Positions 25,463-34,287 are shown, numbered from the stretch's first letter. The stretch is 42,219 nt of DNA from an uncultured Geobacter sp. (GCA_903925075.1 CAIYDQ010000214.1:1-42219); one strand, 5' to 3'. Notes: a model not told the origin generated them from the letters alone. A program made the numbers and translations.

Positions 25463-26524
25463 ATGGAACTCTCCTTTATCCCCACCCTGGACAGGTCGCT
25501 GGCCGAGCAGCGGCTGGAGCTGCTGCTGGTGCCAGGCTCCCTCCTGGACCACACCCTGGCCGGCAGGATCGACCGCCTGGCCGGTGCCTTTCGAAACTAC
25601 GCCTCCTGCTATCCCCTTCCCCTCTGGGCTCCCGGCCTGGCGATCGGCAACGAGATGCGCTCCTTGACCGAGGCGCTCTTCCCGATCGCCCCGGTGACCG
25701 CCGTTTTCGATCATTTGCTCAGGCGCAGTTGCCGATTTCCCCCGCAACTCGCCGGCAGCGGCCTGCACGGCGCGGCTAGCTGGCTCGACCTGGTGCAGAA
25801 ATTGCGACCCCAAACGCACCACGCCGATCCCTCGGCGCTGCTGCGCGAGCTGGCCAGGGACGAGAAAATACGCCGGCGCTTCATCTTCGCCCTGTTCCTC
25901 CCCCAGCATTTCGGCGCCGCCTTCGATCGCTATCCGCAGCAGTCGCGCTGGCTTGCCGCATGGCTTAGAGACAACGCCGGCAGACTCAAGGGGAGGATGC
26001 GCGCGCTGGACAGCGCCTGCGGGAGCGGCGAGGGGACCTATACGCTGGCGGAACAGATCCGCGCCGCCGGTTTGGGGGGCGACGGCTGCGCGGTGCACGG
26101 CTCCACTCTGGAGCAGATCGAGCTATTCGCCGCGGCGCACCTTTTTTTCCCGCACGAACCAGAGCGGGAGCGGCAGTACCGAGCCAGGGTGGCGCCGCTT
26201 TTCCAGGGGCCGGACGTCGTGTCCATGGAGTTTTATCTGGAGGAAATCGCGAATTCGGACAGGGAGGGGGAGTACCGGTTGATCCTTTGCAACGGACTTT
26301 TGGGGGGACCGATGCTGCACGAGCCCGGCGAGCTATCCCGCGCCGTCGGCAAGCTCGCCTCGCGTCTTGCACCCGGCGGAGTGCTGCTGGCCGCCGACCG
26401 CTTCCACGCCGGTTGGCGGCAGCGCGTGCCCGCCTCGGCGCTCGACGCCCTGCTGCGGGAGCACGGGCTGGTCCCGCTGACGGTGCCGGAAGGGGTGGGA
26501 GGGAGGAAGGCGTCTTCGCGGTAA
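25463..26524 (+). CDS. SAM-dependent methyltransferase-like protein (CheR-like fold)
   Basis: 353 residues. An N-terminal helical part (about 1-170) of unknown fold is followed by a Rossmann-type methyltransferase region. The SAM motif I is ALDSACGSGEGTYTLAE (about 180-196), and a later acidic strand and LILCNGLLGGPML match motif IV/post-I positions as in CheR-type enzymes. The C-terminus has SRLAPGGVLLAADRF, the usual motif VI. The substrate is unknown. It starts three bases after the MATE stop codon, so it is co-transcribed. A bidirectional hairpin separates it from the convergent fabH. Confidence 0.75.
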   Translation: MELSFIPTLDRSLAEQRLELLLVPGSLLDHTLAGRIDRLAGAFRNYASCYPLPLWAPGLAIGNEMRSLTEALFPIAPVTAVFDHLLRRSCRFPPQLAGSGLHGAASWLDLVQKLRPQTHHADPSALLRELARDEKIRRRFIFALFLPQHFGAAFDRYPQQSRWLAAWLRDNAGRLKGRMRALDSACGSGEGTYTLAEQIRAAGLGGDGCAVHGSTLEQIELFAAAHLFFPHEPERERQYRARVAPLFQGPDVVSMEFYLEEIANSDREGEYRLILCNGLLGGPMLHEPGELSRAVGKLASRLAPGGVLLAADRFHAGWRQRVPASALDALLREHGLVPLTVPEGVGGRKASSR

Positions 26525-26539
26525 GGCTTGCAAACGACG

Positions 26540-26573
26540 AACCCCCCATTGCGACCGTCGCAAAGGGGGGTTT
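26540..26573. terminator. Bidirectional hairpin between convergent genes
   Basis: Two-part stem: AACCCCCC (26540-26547) with GGGGGGTT (26565-26572), one A-A mismatch, then TTGCGA with TCGCAA, loop CCG. It is very stable, but the T run is only three bases, so termination efficiency is uncertain. It separates the methyltransferase gene and fabH. Confidence 0.6.
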
Positions 26574-26605
26574 AAAATGCCTTCCGTAAATAATCTCCGC
26601 AGCGC

Positions 26606-27586
26606 CTAAAACCGCAGCAGCACCCCGCCCCAGGAGAGGCCGCCGCCGAAGCCCATCATCAGCACCAGTTCCCCCGGCTTGATCACGCCGTTTCTGCGGT
26701 TCTCGTCGAGCACCAGCCCCAGCGAGGCGGCCGCCGTGTTGCCGTAACGGTCCAGGTTGAGCAGGAACTTCTCCTTCGGGATGCCGGTTTTCTTGGCTAT
26801 GAAATCGATGATCCTCACGTTCGCCTGGTGCGGGATGATGTGGTCGATCTCCTCCAGCTTCACCCCTCCGCGCTCCGACAGGTCCGCGATGATGCGCGGG
26901 ATGATGTCGGTGGCGAACACGAAGACGCTCTTGCCGGCCATCTTGAAGGTGTTCTCCTTAAGCTCGATGCTTTGCGCCGTCACCGGCTTCCGGGAACCCG
27001 AGGAGGGGACCTGGATCAGCTCCCACCCCTTGCCGTCGCTCTTCATGACGCTCTGCAGGATTCCCCTCCCCGAAGTGCCGGCGCCCAGGATCACGGCGCC
27101 CGCGCCGTCGCCGAACAGCGGGGCGGACCCCTTGTCCTGGAAATCGAGGATTTTCGAGTAGGTATCGGCGCCGATCAGCAGCACCTTTTTATACTTGCCG
27201 GAGCGGATCAGGTTGTCCGCCACCTCCATGCCGTAGATGAAGCTGCTGCAGACGGCGTTCATGTCGAAGGCGAAGGCGTTGTCCGCGCCGATGTTCTTTT
27301 GCACCATGCAGGCGGTGGCGGGCAGAATCATGTCGGGCGTCGAGGTGGCGACGACGATGCAGTCCAATTCCAGCGGATCGATGCCGCCGTTCTCCAAAGC
27401 GAGTAGCGCCGCGGTGGTGGCGAGGTCCGAAGTGGATTCGCTTTCTTCGGCGAAGCGCCGCTCGCGGATTCCGGTTCTGGAGTGGATCCAGGCATCCGCG
27501 TCTTCCACCAGGTAATCGAAATAACTGTTGCCGATCACCTTCGCGGGAACATGCCCACCGCTCCCGAGTATCTCTGACTGCAGCAT
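26606..27586 (-). CDS. fabH: 3-oxoacyl-ACP synthase III (FabH family)
   Basis: Condenses an acyl-CoA primer with malonyl-ACP to begin fatty-acid or polyketide chains. 326 residues with the full catalytic triad: Cys113 (NAVCSSF), His253 (PHQAN) and Asn283 (GNTAAAS). The start at 27586 is chosen for GGGGAG about 9 nt upstream; the frame extends 11 codons further. It is isolated from other fatty-acid genes (no fabD, fabG or acpP nearby), so it is probably a paralogue with a specialised primer, or used in another acyl-ACP pathway. Which acyl-CoA it takes is unknown. Confidence 0.93.
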   Translation of the reverse strand: MLQSEILGSGGHVPAKVIGNSYFDYLVEDADAWIHSRTGIRERRFAEESESTSDLATTAALLALENGGIDPLELDCIVVATSTPDMILPATACMVQKNIGADNAFAFDMNAVCSSFIYGMEVADNLIRSGKYKKVLLIGADTYSKILDFQDKGSAPLFGDGAGAVILGAGTSGRGILQSVMKSDGKGWELIQVPSSGSRKPVTAQSIELKENTFKMAGKSVFVFATDIIPRIIADLSERGGVKLEEIDHIIPHQANVRIIDFIAKKTGIPKEKFLLNLDRYGNTAAASLGLVLDENRRNGVIKPGELVLMMGFGGGLSWGGVLLRF

Positions 27587-27670
27587 AATGTAGTAACTCC
27601 CCTTCGGCTCAGGTAACACCGGATTCCATAACCTTATCTCCGTTCTTATCTCATGGAAACCGGGCCGTTG

Positions 27671-27991
27671 TCAATTATTACCGCTTCCGTTGTCGAGCGC
27701 CGCATCGACCACCCCGTAAACCCACAGCAGCAAAAAACCGACGAGGAGCCAGACGGCCCAGGGGGCGTCGGCGCGCACCCCGGCCAGCACCTGTTCCGGG
27801 TCCAGGGGGCCGCCCCTTCCCGCCTCGAGCAGCTTGCCGATGCTGCGCAAAGCGGTATAGAGAGCGGCGAGGATGAAGACGTTGTCGAGCAGGATCATCA
27901 CCCCCCCCTTCACGCGGCGCCCCAAACAGAGCTGCCCCAGTCCCGGCAGCACCAGCGCCGACAACGCCACGTATTTCAGCCGTTTCACCAT
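27671..27991 (-). CDS. Small membrane protein with PGLGQ motif
   Basis: 106 residues, three probable hydrophobic segments (about 8-22, 30-48, 76-95). The start VALSALVLPGLGQLCLGRRVKGG resembles the motif of TM2-type and related small membrane domains (PGxGxxYxGR). Function unknown. AAGGAG precedes the ATG. It is 22 nt downstream of the HEAT-repeat gene and probably co-transcribed. Confidence 0.7.
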   Translation of the reverse strand: MVKRLKYVALSALVLPGLGQLCLGRRVKGGVMILLDNVFILAALYTALRSIGKLLEAGRGGPLDPEQVLAGVRADAPWAVWLLVGFLLLWVYGVVDAALDNGSGNN

Positions 27992-28013
27992 ATATTTTCT
28001 CCTTGTTTGCTCG

Positions 28014-29774
28014 TCATAAGTCCATCCATTCGTTGCCGCGCTCAGCGACTTCGAGCGCGTCGCGACAGGTGTCGGCCAAGGGGCCGTCGCCGGCCGCCAG
28101 CCGCGCCAGGGTCGGCAAGGCGGCCTCGTCCCCGATCACCCCCAAGGTCGAGACCACGGCGATCTTCAGTTCCAGCCATTTCGCCGGCGCGGTCCAGCCC
28201 CGCGACTCCAGGAGCTTCAGCAGCGAGCCGGTGGCCGAACGGTCGCCGATGGCGGAAAGCGCCGCCAGCACTTCCTTTTTGACGGCGAGATCCTTCATGA
28301 ACAGGTCCCGCCGTTCCAGAAGCTTCAGCATCGCCGGCACCGCCTGCCTGCTGCGCAGCTGCCCCAAAGAGGAGATGGCCCGCCTGACCAGCACCTCGTC
28401 CGTCTCCTCCAAAAGCGTGGCCAGCAGGGCCTCCGCCTGTTCGCCGCCGATCTTGGCCAGCGCCCGGATCGCCTCCTTGCGCACCCGGTCGTCCTTATGG
28501 TGCAGCGGTCCCATCAGCTCGGCCACGCATTCGGTTGCCCCCAGTTCGCCGATGACCGAAACCATGTTCCTCACCACGTACCAGCGGTTGTCCTTCAACA
28601 TGGCGAGCAGCGGCGCAATGGCGACGGCGCCCAGAGCGACCAGCGCCGCGGCCAGGCATCTTCTCTCGTAGAGCCCGTTGGCGTTGCCGATCCTCTCGAT
28701 GACCCAGTAGGCAGCTCTTGCGCCCAACGGCTCCAGCACCCGGTGAATGCGCTCCTTGGCCCGAAAGCCCTTGTTTTCCAGGGAGCGCAGCAGAAAATCC
28801 GCCGACGCGTCGGCCAATTGGCCGAAGGTGAACACGGCGAATTCCTTTTGCGGCAGGCTCCGTTGCGGTTCCCGGTGCTGCCTCAGCAATTCCTCAAGGG
28901 CGGGGAGGATCGACTCCTCCTCCTGGCCGCCGCGCACTCTTGCCAGCAGCTCGCTTCCCAATTCCTGGTAGCGCGCGTCCACCGGTTCCTGCGCCATCGC
29001 GCGCAGCAGCTCGGGAACGCGGCTCTCCTTGACCGCGGTCGGCGACGCCTGAGCCGGGTTCGCGGCGGTCCGTTCCCTGACGGAAGCTCCCTGTTCCCCG
29101 GCGGAAGCTCCCTGTTCCCTGACCGAAGCCGCCCGTTCGCCTGCCGGCCCGGTCGGCTCTTCGCCCTGCCGGCCCCGTTGCCCGACGGACGGCGACGCTT
29201 CCCGGCCCAAACCGCGGCCTTCGCCGGCCTCGGCCGAACCGGTCATCCTCCCCGGGCCGGCATTGTCGGCAGTAGCGGCCCGGGTCGCCGCGGCTCGGAC
29301 CGCGCCCTGGTCGGCTTCGGCGCGCCGGGCCAGGATGGCGGCGACATCCCTGTCGTTCAACCAGATGGTGCGGGCGTCGCCTTCCAGGCCCTGGCCGGAA
29401 GGCTCGGAAGCGAGCAGCCGGACCAAAGCGTCCAGGTCGTAAAGGAGCAGGTCCTGCAACAGCGTGATGCTGGTTATGCGGCGGACCGCGCAATCATGGG
29501 CGATCTTGAGCACCAGTTCGTTTCCGTCGACCCGTTCGCCCCCCAGCAGGAACCCCCGGCGGTTGACGGTGAAGACCAGCGGACGCAGCGCCAGCAGTTT
29601 GCCGAAGGTCTCAAAGCTCCGCTGCAGGCTCTCGGTGCGATAGGGATGTCCCTGCGGATAGAATTCCGCCGCCTTCACCGCCCTTTGCAGGTCGGCGAGT
29701 CCCGCCGCCACTATGCCGGTGGCGGCGGACGAGGCCGCGCCCGGCCCCGATGGCTTTCTAAACTGTGCGGACAA
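28014..29774 (-). CDS. HEAT-repeat protein
   Basis: 586 residues, no signal peptide. Residues about 20-145 are an N-terminal globular part (AAEFYPQGHPYRTESLQRSFETF, with TVNRRGFLLGGERV) that I do not recognise in isolation. About 150-245 is a Gly/Glu/Arg-rich disordered linker with three 7-residue repeats (AASVREQ type). The remainder is a superhelix of HEAT repeats (DRVRKEAIRALAKIGGEQAEALLATLLEE, then RRAISSLGQLRSRQAVPAMLKLLE), a scaffold for protein binding. The start is TTG at 29774, with GGGGAG/GAGG upstream. Its promoter is back-to-back with that of radA. It is followed by a small membrane protein gene. Confidence 0.85.
   Translation of the reverse strand: MSAQFRKPSGPGAASSAATGIVAAGLADLQRAVKAAEFYPQGHPYRTESLQRSFETFGKLLALRPLVFTVNRRGFLLGGERVDGNELVLKIAHDCAVRRITSITLLQDLLLYDLDALVRLLASEPSGQGLEGDARTIWLNDRDVAAILARRAEADQGAVRAAATRAATADNAGPGRMTGSAEAGEGRGLGREASPSVGQRGRQGEEPTGPAGERAASVREQGASAGEQGASVRERTAANPAQASPTAVKESRVPELLRAMAQEPVDARYQELGSELLARVRGGQEEESILPALEELLRQHREPQRSLPQKEFAVFTFGQLADASADFLLRSLENKGFRAKERIHRVLEPLGARAAYWVIERIGNANGLYERRCLAAALVALGAVAIAPLLAMLKDNRWYVVRNMVSVIGELGATECVAELMGPLHHKDDRVRKEAIRALAKIGGEQAEALLATLLEETDEVLVRRAISSLGQLRSRQAVPAMLKLLERRDLFMKDLAVKKEVLAALSAIGDRSATGSLLKLLESRGWTAPAKWLELKIAVVSTLGVIGDEAALPTLARLAAGDGPLADTCRDALEVAERGNEWMDL
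29077..29139. repeat. Three 21-bp tandem repeats in the HEAT-protein linker
   Basis: Units 29077-29097, 29098-29118 and 29119-29139, each encoding seven residues (AASVREQ, GASAGEQ, GASVRER on the minus strand). The period is a multiple of three, so expansion keeps the frame. Similar low-complexity sequence continues on both sides. Confidence 0.75.
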
Positions 29775-29807
29775 AGGCCCTCTCCCCGATGGTTGCAGAT
29801 CGGCCCG

Positions 29808-29837
29808 ATCTTAGCTTAGCGGGGGAAAGCTTGTCAA
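29808..29837 (-). promoter_or_regulatory. Promoter of the HEAT-repeat gene
   Basis: Minus strand TTGACA (29832-29837), 18-nt spacer, TAAGAT (29808-29813, four of six). It lies 34 nt upstream of the TTG start. Confidence 0.55.
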
Positions 29838-29885
29838 ACTAATACCTTTGGGCGTCGGGACGAGCGGCGGCCGACGGCGCCGAAG

Positions 29886-29914
29886 TTGACAGCCGGCGGC
29901 AAAAAGCTTAGTAT
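29886..29914 (+). promoter_or_regulatory. Promoter of radA
   Basis: Consensus TTGACA (29886-29891), 17-nt spacer, TAGTAT (29909-29914, four of six), 42 nt before the radA ATG. It is divergent from the HEAT-gene promoter with about 48 bp between the two -35 boxes. Confidence 0.6.
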
Positions 29915-29955
29915 CCGGTCGAGTTTGCTGCTTTTTCAGGGGTTCGCGGAGGCGT

Positions 29956-31308
29956 ATGGCAAAGGCAAAGGTAAAAACCGGCTTCGTATGCTCCGACTGC
30001 GGCGCGGTCTATCCGAAGTGGCAGGGGCACTGCACCGCCTGCAACGCCTGGAACACCGTGCAGGAGATCCGGCTGGAGCGCCCCGGAAGGCGCGAGGGGT
30101 TCGCCGGCGCGAGCTCCGTGGTCACCCTGCTGGGCAGCGTCGAGTGCAGCGAAGAGGCGCGCTTTTCCAGTGGCAGCGAGGAGTTCGACCGGGTGCTGGG
30201 CGGGGGCTTCGTGCCCGGGTCGGTGATCCTGATCGGCGGCGACCCGGGGGCCGGCAAAAGCACCATCCTGCTGCAGGCCCTCTGCCACGCCGCCGGCGCC
30301 AGAGAGGTGCTCTACGTGTCCGGAGAAGAATCGCTGCAGCAGATCGCCGGCCGGGCCAGGAGATTGCAGCTGCCGGTGGACCGGGTGAAGATGCTGGCCG
30401 AGAGCTCGGTGGAGCGGGTGCTGGAGGCGGCCGCGGCCGAGCGCCCCGAGGTGATGGTGATCGATTCGATACAGGTCATGCACGTGGCCGGGGTGGAAGC
30501 CGCGCCGGGGGGCGTCTCCCAGGTGCGCGAGAGCGCCGCGACGCTCACCTGCTACGCCAAGAGCTCCGGGGTGGTGCTGATCCTGGTCGGGCACGTCACC
30601 AAAGACCAGTCGCTGGCCGGCCCCATGACCCTCTCGCACATGGTCGACACGCAGGTCATGCTCTCCTCCACCGAAGACGCCCGCTACCGCCTGATGCGCA
30701 CCACCAAGAACCGCTTCGGCCCGGTCAACGAATTGGGGGTCTTCGCCATGACCGAGAAGGGGCTGCGCGAGGTGAAAAACCCCTCGGCGATCTTTCTCTC
30801 CCGCACCGACACCGCCGCCCCCGGCAGCCTGATCAGCGTCCTTTGGGAGGGGACCCGCCCCCTGCTGGTGGAAATCCAGGCTCTGGTGGTCTCGGCCCAG
30901 TACGGCACGCCGCGCCGGCTCGGCATCGGCCTCGATCAGAACAGGATCGCCATGATTCTCGCCGTGATCGCCAAGCACGGCGGGCTGGTGCTCTCCGACC
31001 AGGACGTATTCGTGAACGTGGTGGGGGGCATCCGGGTGCTGGAGACCAGCGCCGATCTCGCGGTGGCGCTGTCGGTAGTCTCCAGCCTGCGCAACGCCGT
31101 GCTCCCCCAGGACCTGATGGTCTTCGGCGAGATCGGCCTTTCCGGCGAGATCCGGCCGGTCTCAAACGGCGAGGCGCGGCTCAAGGAAGGGGCGAAGCAC
31201 GGCTTTCGCAGGGCGATAGTCCCCAAGGGGAACGCGCCCAAGAAGGGGCTGGCGGGGATGGAAATCGTCGGCGTCGCCGACCTGGTCGAGGCGCTGGACG
31301 CCATTTAG
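29956..31308 (+). CDS. radA: DNA repair protein RadA
   Basis: RecA-like ATPase that helps process recombination intermediates by branch migration. 450 residues: an N-terminal four-Cys zinc finger (Cys12, 15, 26, 29), Walker A GGDPGAGKST (94-103), the RadA-specific KNRFG motif (251-255) and a C-terminal Lon-protease-like domain (about 285-450), all in the standard order. GGAGG is 3-4 nt before the ATG. It is followed after 100 nt by dksA with its own promoter. Confidence 0.97.
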   Translation: MAKAKVKTGFVCSDCGAVYPKWQGHCTACNAWNTVQEIRLERPGRREGFAGASSVVTLLGSVECSEEARFSSGSEEFDRVLGGGFVPGSVILIGGDPGAGKSTILLQALCHAAGAREVLYVSGEESLQQIAGRARRLQLPVDRVKMLAESSVERVLEAAAAERPEVMVIDSIQVMHVAGVEAAPGGVSQVRESAATLTCYAKSSGVVLILVGHVTKDQSLAGPMTLSHMVDTQVMLSSTEDARYRLMRTTKNRFGPVNELGVFAMTEKGLREVKNPSAIFLSRTDTAAPGSLISVLWEGTRPLLVEIQALVVSAQYGTPRRLGIGLDQNRIAMILAVIAKHGGLVLSDQDVFVNVVGGIRVLETSADLAVALSVVSSLRNAVLPQDLMVFGEIGLSGEIRPVSNGEARLKEGAKHGFRRAIVPKGNAPKKGLAGMEIVGVADLVEALDAI

Positions 31309-31350
31309 CCCGTCGTCGTGCCGATTTCCGAATCAGGGATGAAATTTCAC

Positions 31351-31379
31351 TTTACTAATATCGAAAAATCATCTTTAAT
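31351..31379 (+). promoter_or_regulatory. Promoter of the dksA-like gene
   Basis: TTTACT (31351-31356, four of six), 17-nt spacer, TTTAAT (31374-31379, five of six), in a sharply AT-rich 60-bp stretch. The leader to the ATG is about 23 nt. Confidence 0.5.
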
Positions 31380-31408
31380 AGTAAATTGATTCGAAAGGGA
31401 TAGGTGTC

Positions 31409-31765
31409 ATGAATACGGAAAAGTTAGAGTATTTCAGAGGTATCCTGCAGGAAGAAAAGCGAGCGCTCCTTGAAGAGGCCGGCAAAACCGTCTCCGAGAT
31501 GACCTCCGACACGACCAACTTCCCCGACCCCACCGACCGGGCCACCCAGGAGTCTGATCGCAGTTTCGAGCTGAGGATCAGGGACCGGGAGCGCAAGCTC
31601 ATCAACAAGATCAAGGAAGCGCTGGGGCGCATCGACGCCGGCACTTTCGGCGTCTGCGAGGTATGCGAGGAGGACATCAGCGAAGCGCGCTTGAAAGCGC
31701 GACCGGTGACCACGCTTTGCATCGATTGCAAGATGGAGCAGGAGAAGAAGGAAAGGCCCCGCTAA
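31409..31765 (+). CDS. dksA: DksA/TraR-family RNA polymerase regulator
   Basis: 118 residues. The coiled coil (about 1-75) carries DPTDRATQE at 40-48, with Asp40 and Asp43 in the position of the two tip acidic residues that reach the RNA polymerase active site. The zinc finger uses Cys83, 86, 104 and 107. It binds the secondary channel and, with ppGpp, shifts transcription at stringent promoters. It is shorter than E. coli DksA (151) and may be one of several paralogues, so the exact role is not certain. GAAAGG upstream is the likely ribosome site. Confidence 0.93.
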   Translation: MNTEKLEYFRGILQEEKRALLEEAGKTVSEMTSDTTNFPDPTDRATQESDRSFELRIRDRERKLINKIKEALGRIDAGTFGVCEVCEEDISEARLKARPVTTLCIDCKMEQEKKERPR

Positions 31766-31805
31766 CCCACCATCCCCGGAAGCTGTCGCATCCTTCGGAG
31801 TATCC

Positions 31806-34109
31806 ATGGCTGCCCGGAAGGAACAAAACCTCCTGGAGCAAGCGTTGCGGGTCGCCCAGACCTCCGGTCGCTCTCATCAGGCCCGGTTGAACGGCCTGCT
31901 CCGCCTTGCGGTTCGCAGCCAAGGCCTTGCTTCGGCCACGATTTTTCTTCCCGACCCGGAGCGGCGCGCCCTGGTCCGGCGCTTCGGCACCGGCTTGCCC
32001 CCCGGCGGCGACAGTTGCCTGATACCCTACGGGGAGGGCTGCAGCGGTCGCGCCGCCCTCGACCTCAAAGTACAATCCTCCCCCCGTCACGAGTTGCACG
32101 CAGACGAACCATCGAGCCCCGGTGACCGCAGTTTCCTGGCGCTGCCGTTGTTGGACGGCAAGCGGCTGGCCGCCGTCCTTTGTCTCGCCGGCTCCGAGTC
32201 GGAAGTAGCGCCTGCGGCTGTCGACTGCTGCCGCCGCGTCGGCCCCGTGCTCGTCTTGACGCTGGCCGGCCTGTTCGCCGCGGAGCGCGCCGCGCGGGAG
32301 CGTCGCGACTTATCCTTCATCACCTCGCTGGGCAAACTGCTGAACACGCCGCTTACGCCCGACGCCATGCTCCCCAAGCTTTTGAAGCTCTGCGTCGGCA
32401 GCCGCCTGGCGCGTTGCGCCGTGGTCCGGCTCAGCGAAGGGGAGAGCAAAAAACCTCGTCTCTTCAGGAACTGCCGCAAAGAGGACCTCCCGAAGCTTCC
32501 GGAAATGCTGCAGGCCGAGGTCGCCCTGTCGGCGCGTGCCGCCTCGCCCGCCTCGGCGCGCCACGAGATCCTGCCGGTCGCCGGCCCCGCGTGCCACGCC
32601 TTCTGCATCCCGCTTGGCTGCAACAGCAGAGGCCTCGGCGCGATGACCTTTTTCGGCGACGGCGAGTTGCTGGTCGCCGAGCAGCGCGAACTGGCCGAAA
32701 CGGTGGCCCGGCTGCTCTCCAGCGCCCTCAGCGAGGCGATCAGCTCCCAGCGCATACTGAGCTTTTCCCGGGAAAACGACAAGAAGCTCAAGGAACTGTC
32801 GCTGTTGTACCGGATGAGCAATACCATGCTCTCCACCATCAAGCTGAACAAGCTGATCCACCTGACCCTGACCGCGCTCACCTCCGGTCCCGTTCCCTTC
32901 TTCGACCGCGCCACGCTTTTCCTGAGCAACGAGCGCTCCGGGGCGCTGCTCGGCATGCTGGGAGTGACCAGGGAGAGCAGCCCGCCGCTCTCCTTCCGCC
33001 ACGGCGGCGACGATATCCTATCCAGCCGCTGGGACATCTCCGCCGAGGACATGGCCGCCCAGCGGGAGTCCGAGTTCTGCCGGGAAGTGCTGGGCCTGAG
33101 GCTGAAGCTGGACGGCCCGTCGCACGTCGCCTCGCGAGCCGTGCTGGAGAAGAGGCTGATCCACCTGCAGGGAGACGCCGACGGCGAGCCGACGGCCGCG
33201 CAGCACGGCCGACGCCTGGCGGTGGCCGCCTCGCCGCTTTTGGCCCATGGACAAGCGGTGGGCGCCGTCATGGTCGACAACGCGCTCAGCAAGAGCCCCA
33301 TCGGCCATGAAGACCTGCGCTTCCTGCAGCTTTTCGCCAATCAGGCCGGCATGGCCATCGAGAATTCCATGCTTTTCCACAAGCTGGAGGACACCAACCG
33401 GCAGTTGAACGAGGCGCAGGAGAGCCTGCTGCAAAAGGAGCGGCTGGCCGCCATCGGCGAGATGGCAGCCGGCATAGCCCACGAGTTGAAGGGGCCGCTG
33501 GTGTCCATCGGCGGATTCGCCGGGCGTCTGTCCAAGAAACTTGCCGGCGACTCTCCCGAGTGGGGGCACGCCGACCTGATCGTGCGCGAGGTGCAGCGGT
33601 TGGAGGGGATACTTTCCGAGATCCTGCTGTTTTCCAAGAAAGCCACCATCTGTTACGCGCGCTGCAGCATAGCCGACATCGTCAAGGACACCCTGGCCGT
33701 AGTCGGCCCGCCGCTGGAGGAGAAGCAGATTGCCGTCAGCATCCGCTGGCCGCGCAAGGAGCTGGCGCTTTTGGGCGACGCGCAGCAGTTGAAGCAGGTG
33801 TTCATCAACATCATTTTGAACGCCCTGGACGCCATGGGGAGCGGCGGCAAGCTGATCATCCAGGTGTCGGCCGGGGAGTTGGAAGGCAAAGAAGCGGTCT
33901 GCGTGAAGATAGCCGACACCGGCGGCGGCATCCCGTTGGAAGCCGTGAGCAGCATCTTCACGCCGTTCTACACCACCAAGGAGAGCGGCACCGGTTTGGG
34001 GCTCCCCATCGCCAACCGCATCATCACCAACCACGGCGGCAAGATCCAGTTTACCAACACCCCCGGCCAAGGAGTCGAATTCCGGGTGATCCTGCCGAAG
34101 CACTGGTGA
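31806..34109 (+). CDS. Soluble three-GAF sensor histidine kinase
   Basis: 767 residues without membrane segments. There are three GAF-like sensory regions (about 25-150, 165-310 and 335-520), then HisKA with the H-box GIAHELKGPL (His near 559) and the ATPase domain with the N-box (IILNALDAM), G1 ADTGGGIP and G2 GTGLGLPI. The H-box has LKGPL instead of the usual IRNPL. No receiver domain or response regulator gene is adjacent, so its partner is elsewhere. GAF domains bind small molecules; no heme-binding motif is evident here. GGAG lies 5 nt before the ATG. It is downstream of dksA by 40 nt on the same strand. Confidence 0.92.
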   Translation: MAARKEQNLLEQALRVAQTSGRSHQARLNGLLRLAVRSQGLASATIFLPDPERRALVRRFGTGLPPGGDSCLIPYGEGCSGRAALDLKVQSSPRHELHADEPSSPGDRSFLALPLLDGKRLAAVLCLAGSESEVAPAAVDCCRRVGPVLVLTLAGLFAAERAARERRDLSFITSLGKLLNTPLTPDAMLPKLLKLCVGSRLARCAVVRLSEGESKKPRLFRNCRKEDLPKLPEMLQAEVALSARAASPASARHEILPVAGPACHAFCIPLGCNSRGLGAMTFFGDGELLVAEQRELAETVARLLSSALSEAISSQRILSFSRENDKKLKELSLLYRMSNTMLSTIKLNKLIHLTLTALTSGPVPFFDRATLFLSNERSGALLGMLGVTRESSPPLSFRHGGDDILSSRWDISAEDMAAQRESEFCREVLGLRLKLDGPSHVASRAVLEKRLIHLQGDADGEPTAAQHGRRLAVAASPLLAHGQAVGAVMVDNALSKSPIGHEDLRFLQLFANQAGMAIENSMLFHKLEDTNRQLNEAQESLLQKERLAAIGEMAAGIAHELKGPLVSIGGFAGRLSKKLAGDSPEWGHADLIVREVQRLEGILSEILLFSKKATICYARCSIADIVKDTLAVVGPPLEEKQIAVSIRWPRKELALLGDAQQLKQVFINIILNALDAMGSGGKLIIQVSAGELEGKEAVCVKIADTGGGIPLEAVSSIFTPFYTTKESGTGLGLPIANRIITNHGGKIQFTNTPGQGVEFRVILPKHW

Positions 34110-34124
34110 TCTTTCATTTTTCCC

Positions 34125-34153
34125 TTGGAAATCAGCGGCGTTTGCGGTATAAA
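34125..34153 (+). promoter_or_regulatory. Promoter of tRNA-Ala
   Basis: TTGGAA (34125-34130), exactly 17 nt, TATAAA (34148-34153, five of six). The predicted start near 34160 gives a 5' leader of about 44 nt before the mature tRNA, to be removed by RNase P. Confidence 0.65.
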
Positions 34154-34203
34154 GAAATCCGCCTTCGGGTCGTCTCGCTTCGGGGCGTTCGGGCAAGAGT
34201 TTT

Positions 34204-34279
34204 GGGGGTGTAGCTCAGCTGGGAGAGCGATGCGTTCGCAACGCATAGGTCAGCGGTTCGATCCCGCTCATCTCCACCA
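34204..34279 (+). tRNA. tRNA-Ala(CGC)
   Basis: 76 nt with a complete cloverleaf. Acceptor GGGGGTG/CATCTCC includes the G3-U70 pair that identifies alanine tRNA; the D arm is GCTC/GAGC, the anticodon stem ATGCG/CGCAT with loop TTCGCAA (anticodon CGC, codon GCG), and the T arm AGCGG-TTCGATC-CCGCT. Discriminator A and an encoded CCA are present. A strong terminator follows. The 3' end is the likely insertion site of the accessory element that begins here. Confidence 0.97.
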
Positions 34280-34287
34280 ATAAAAAC

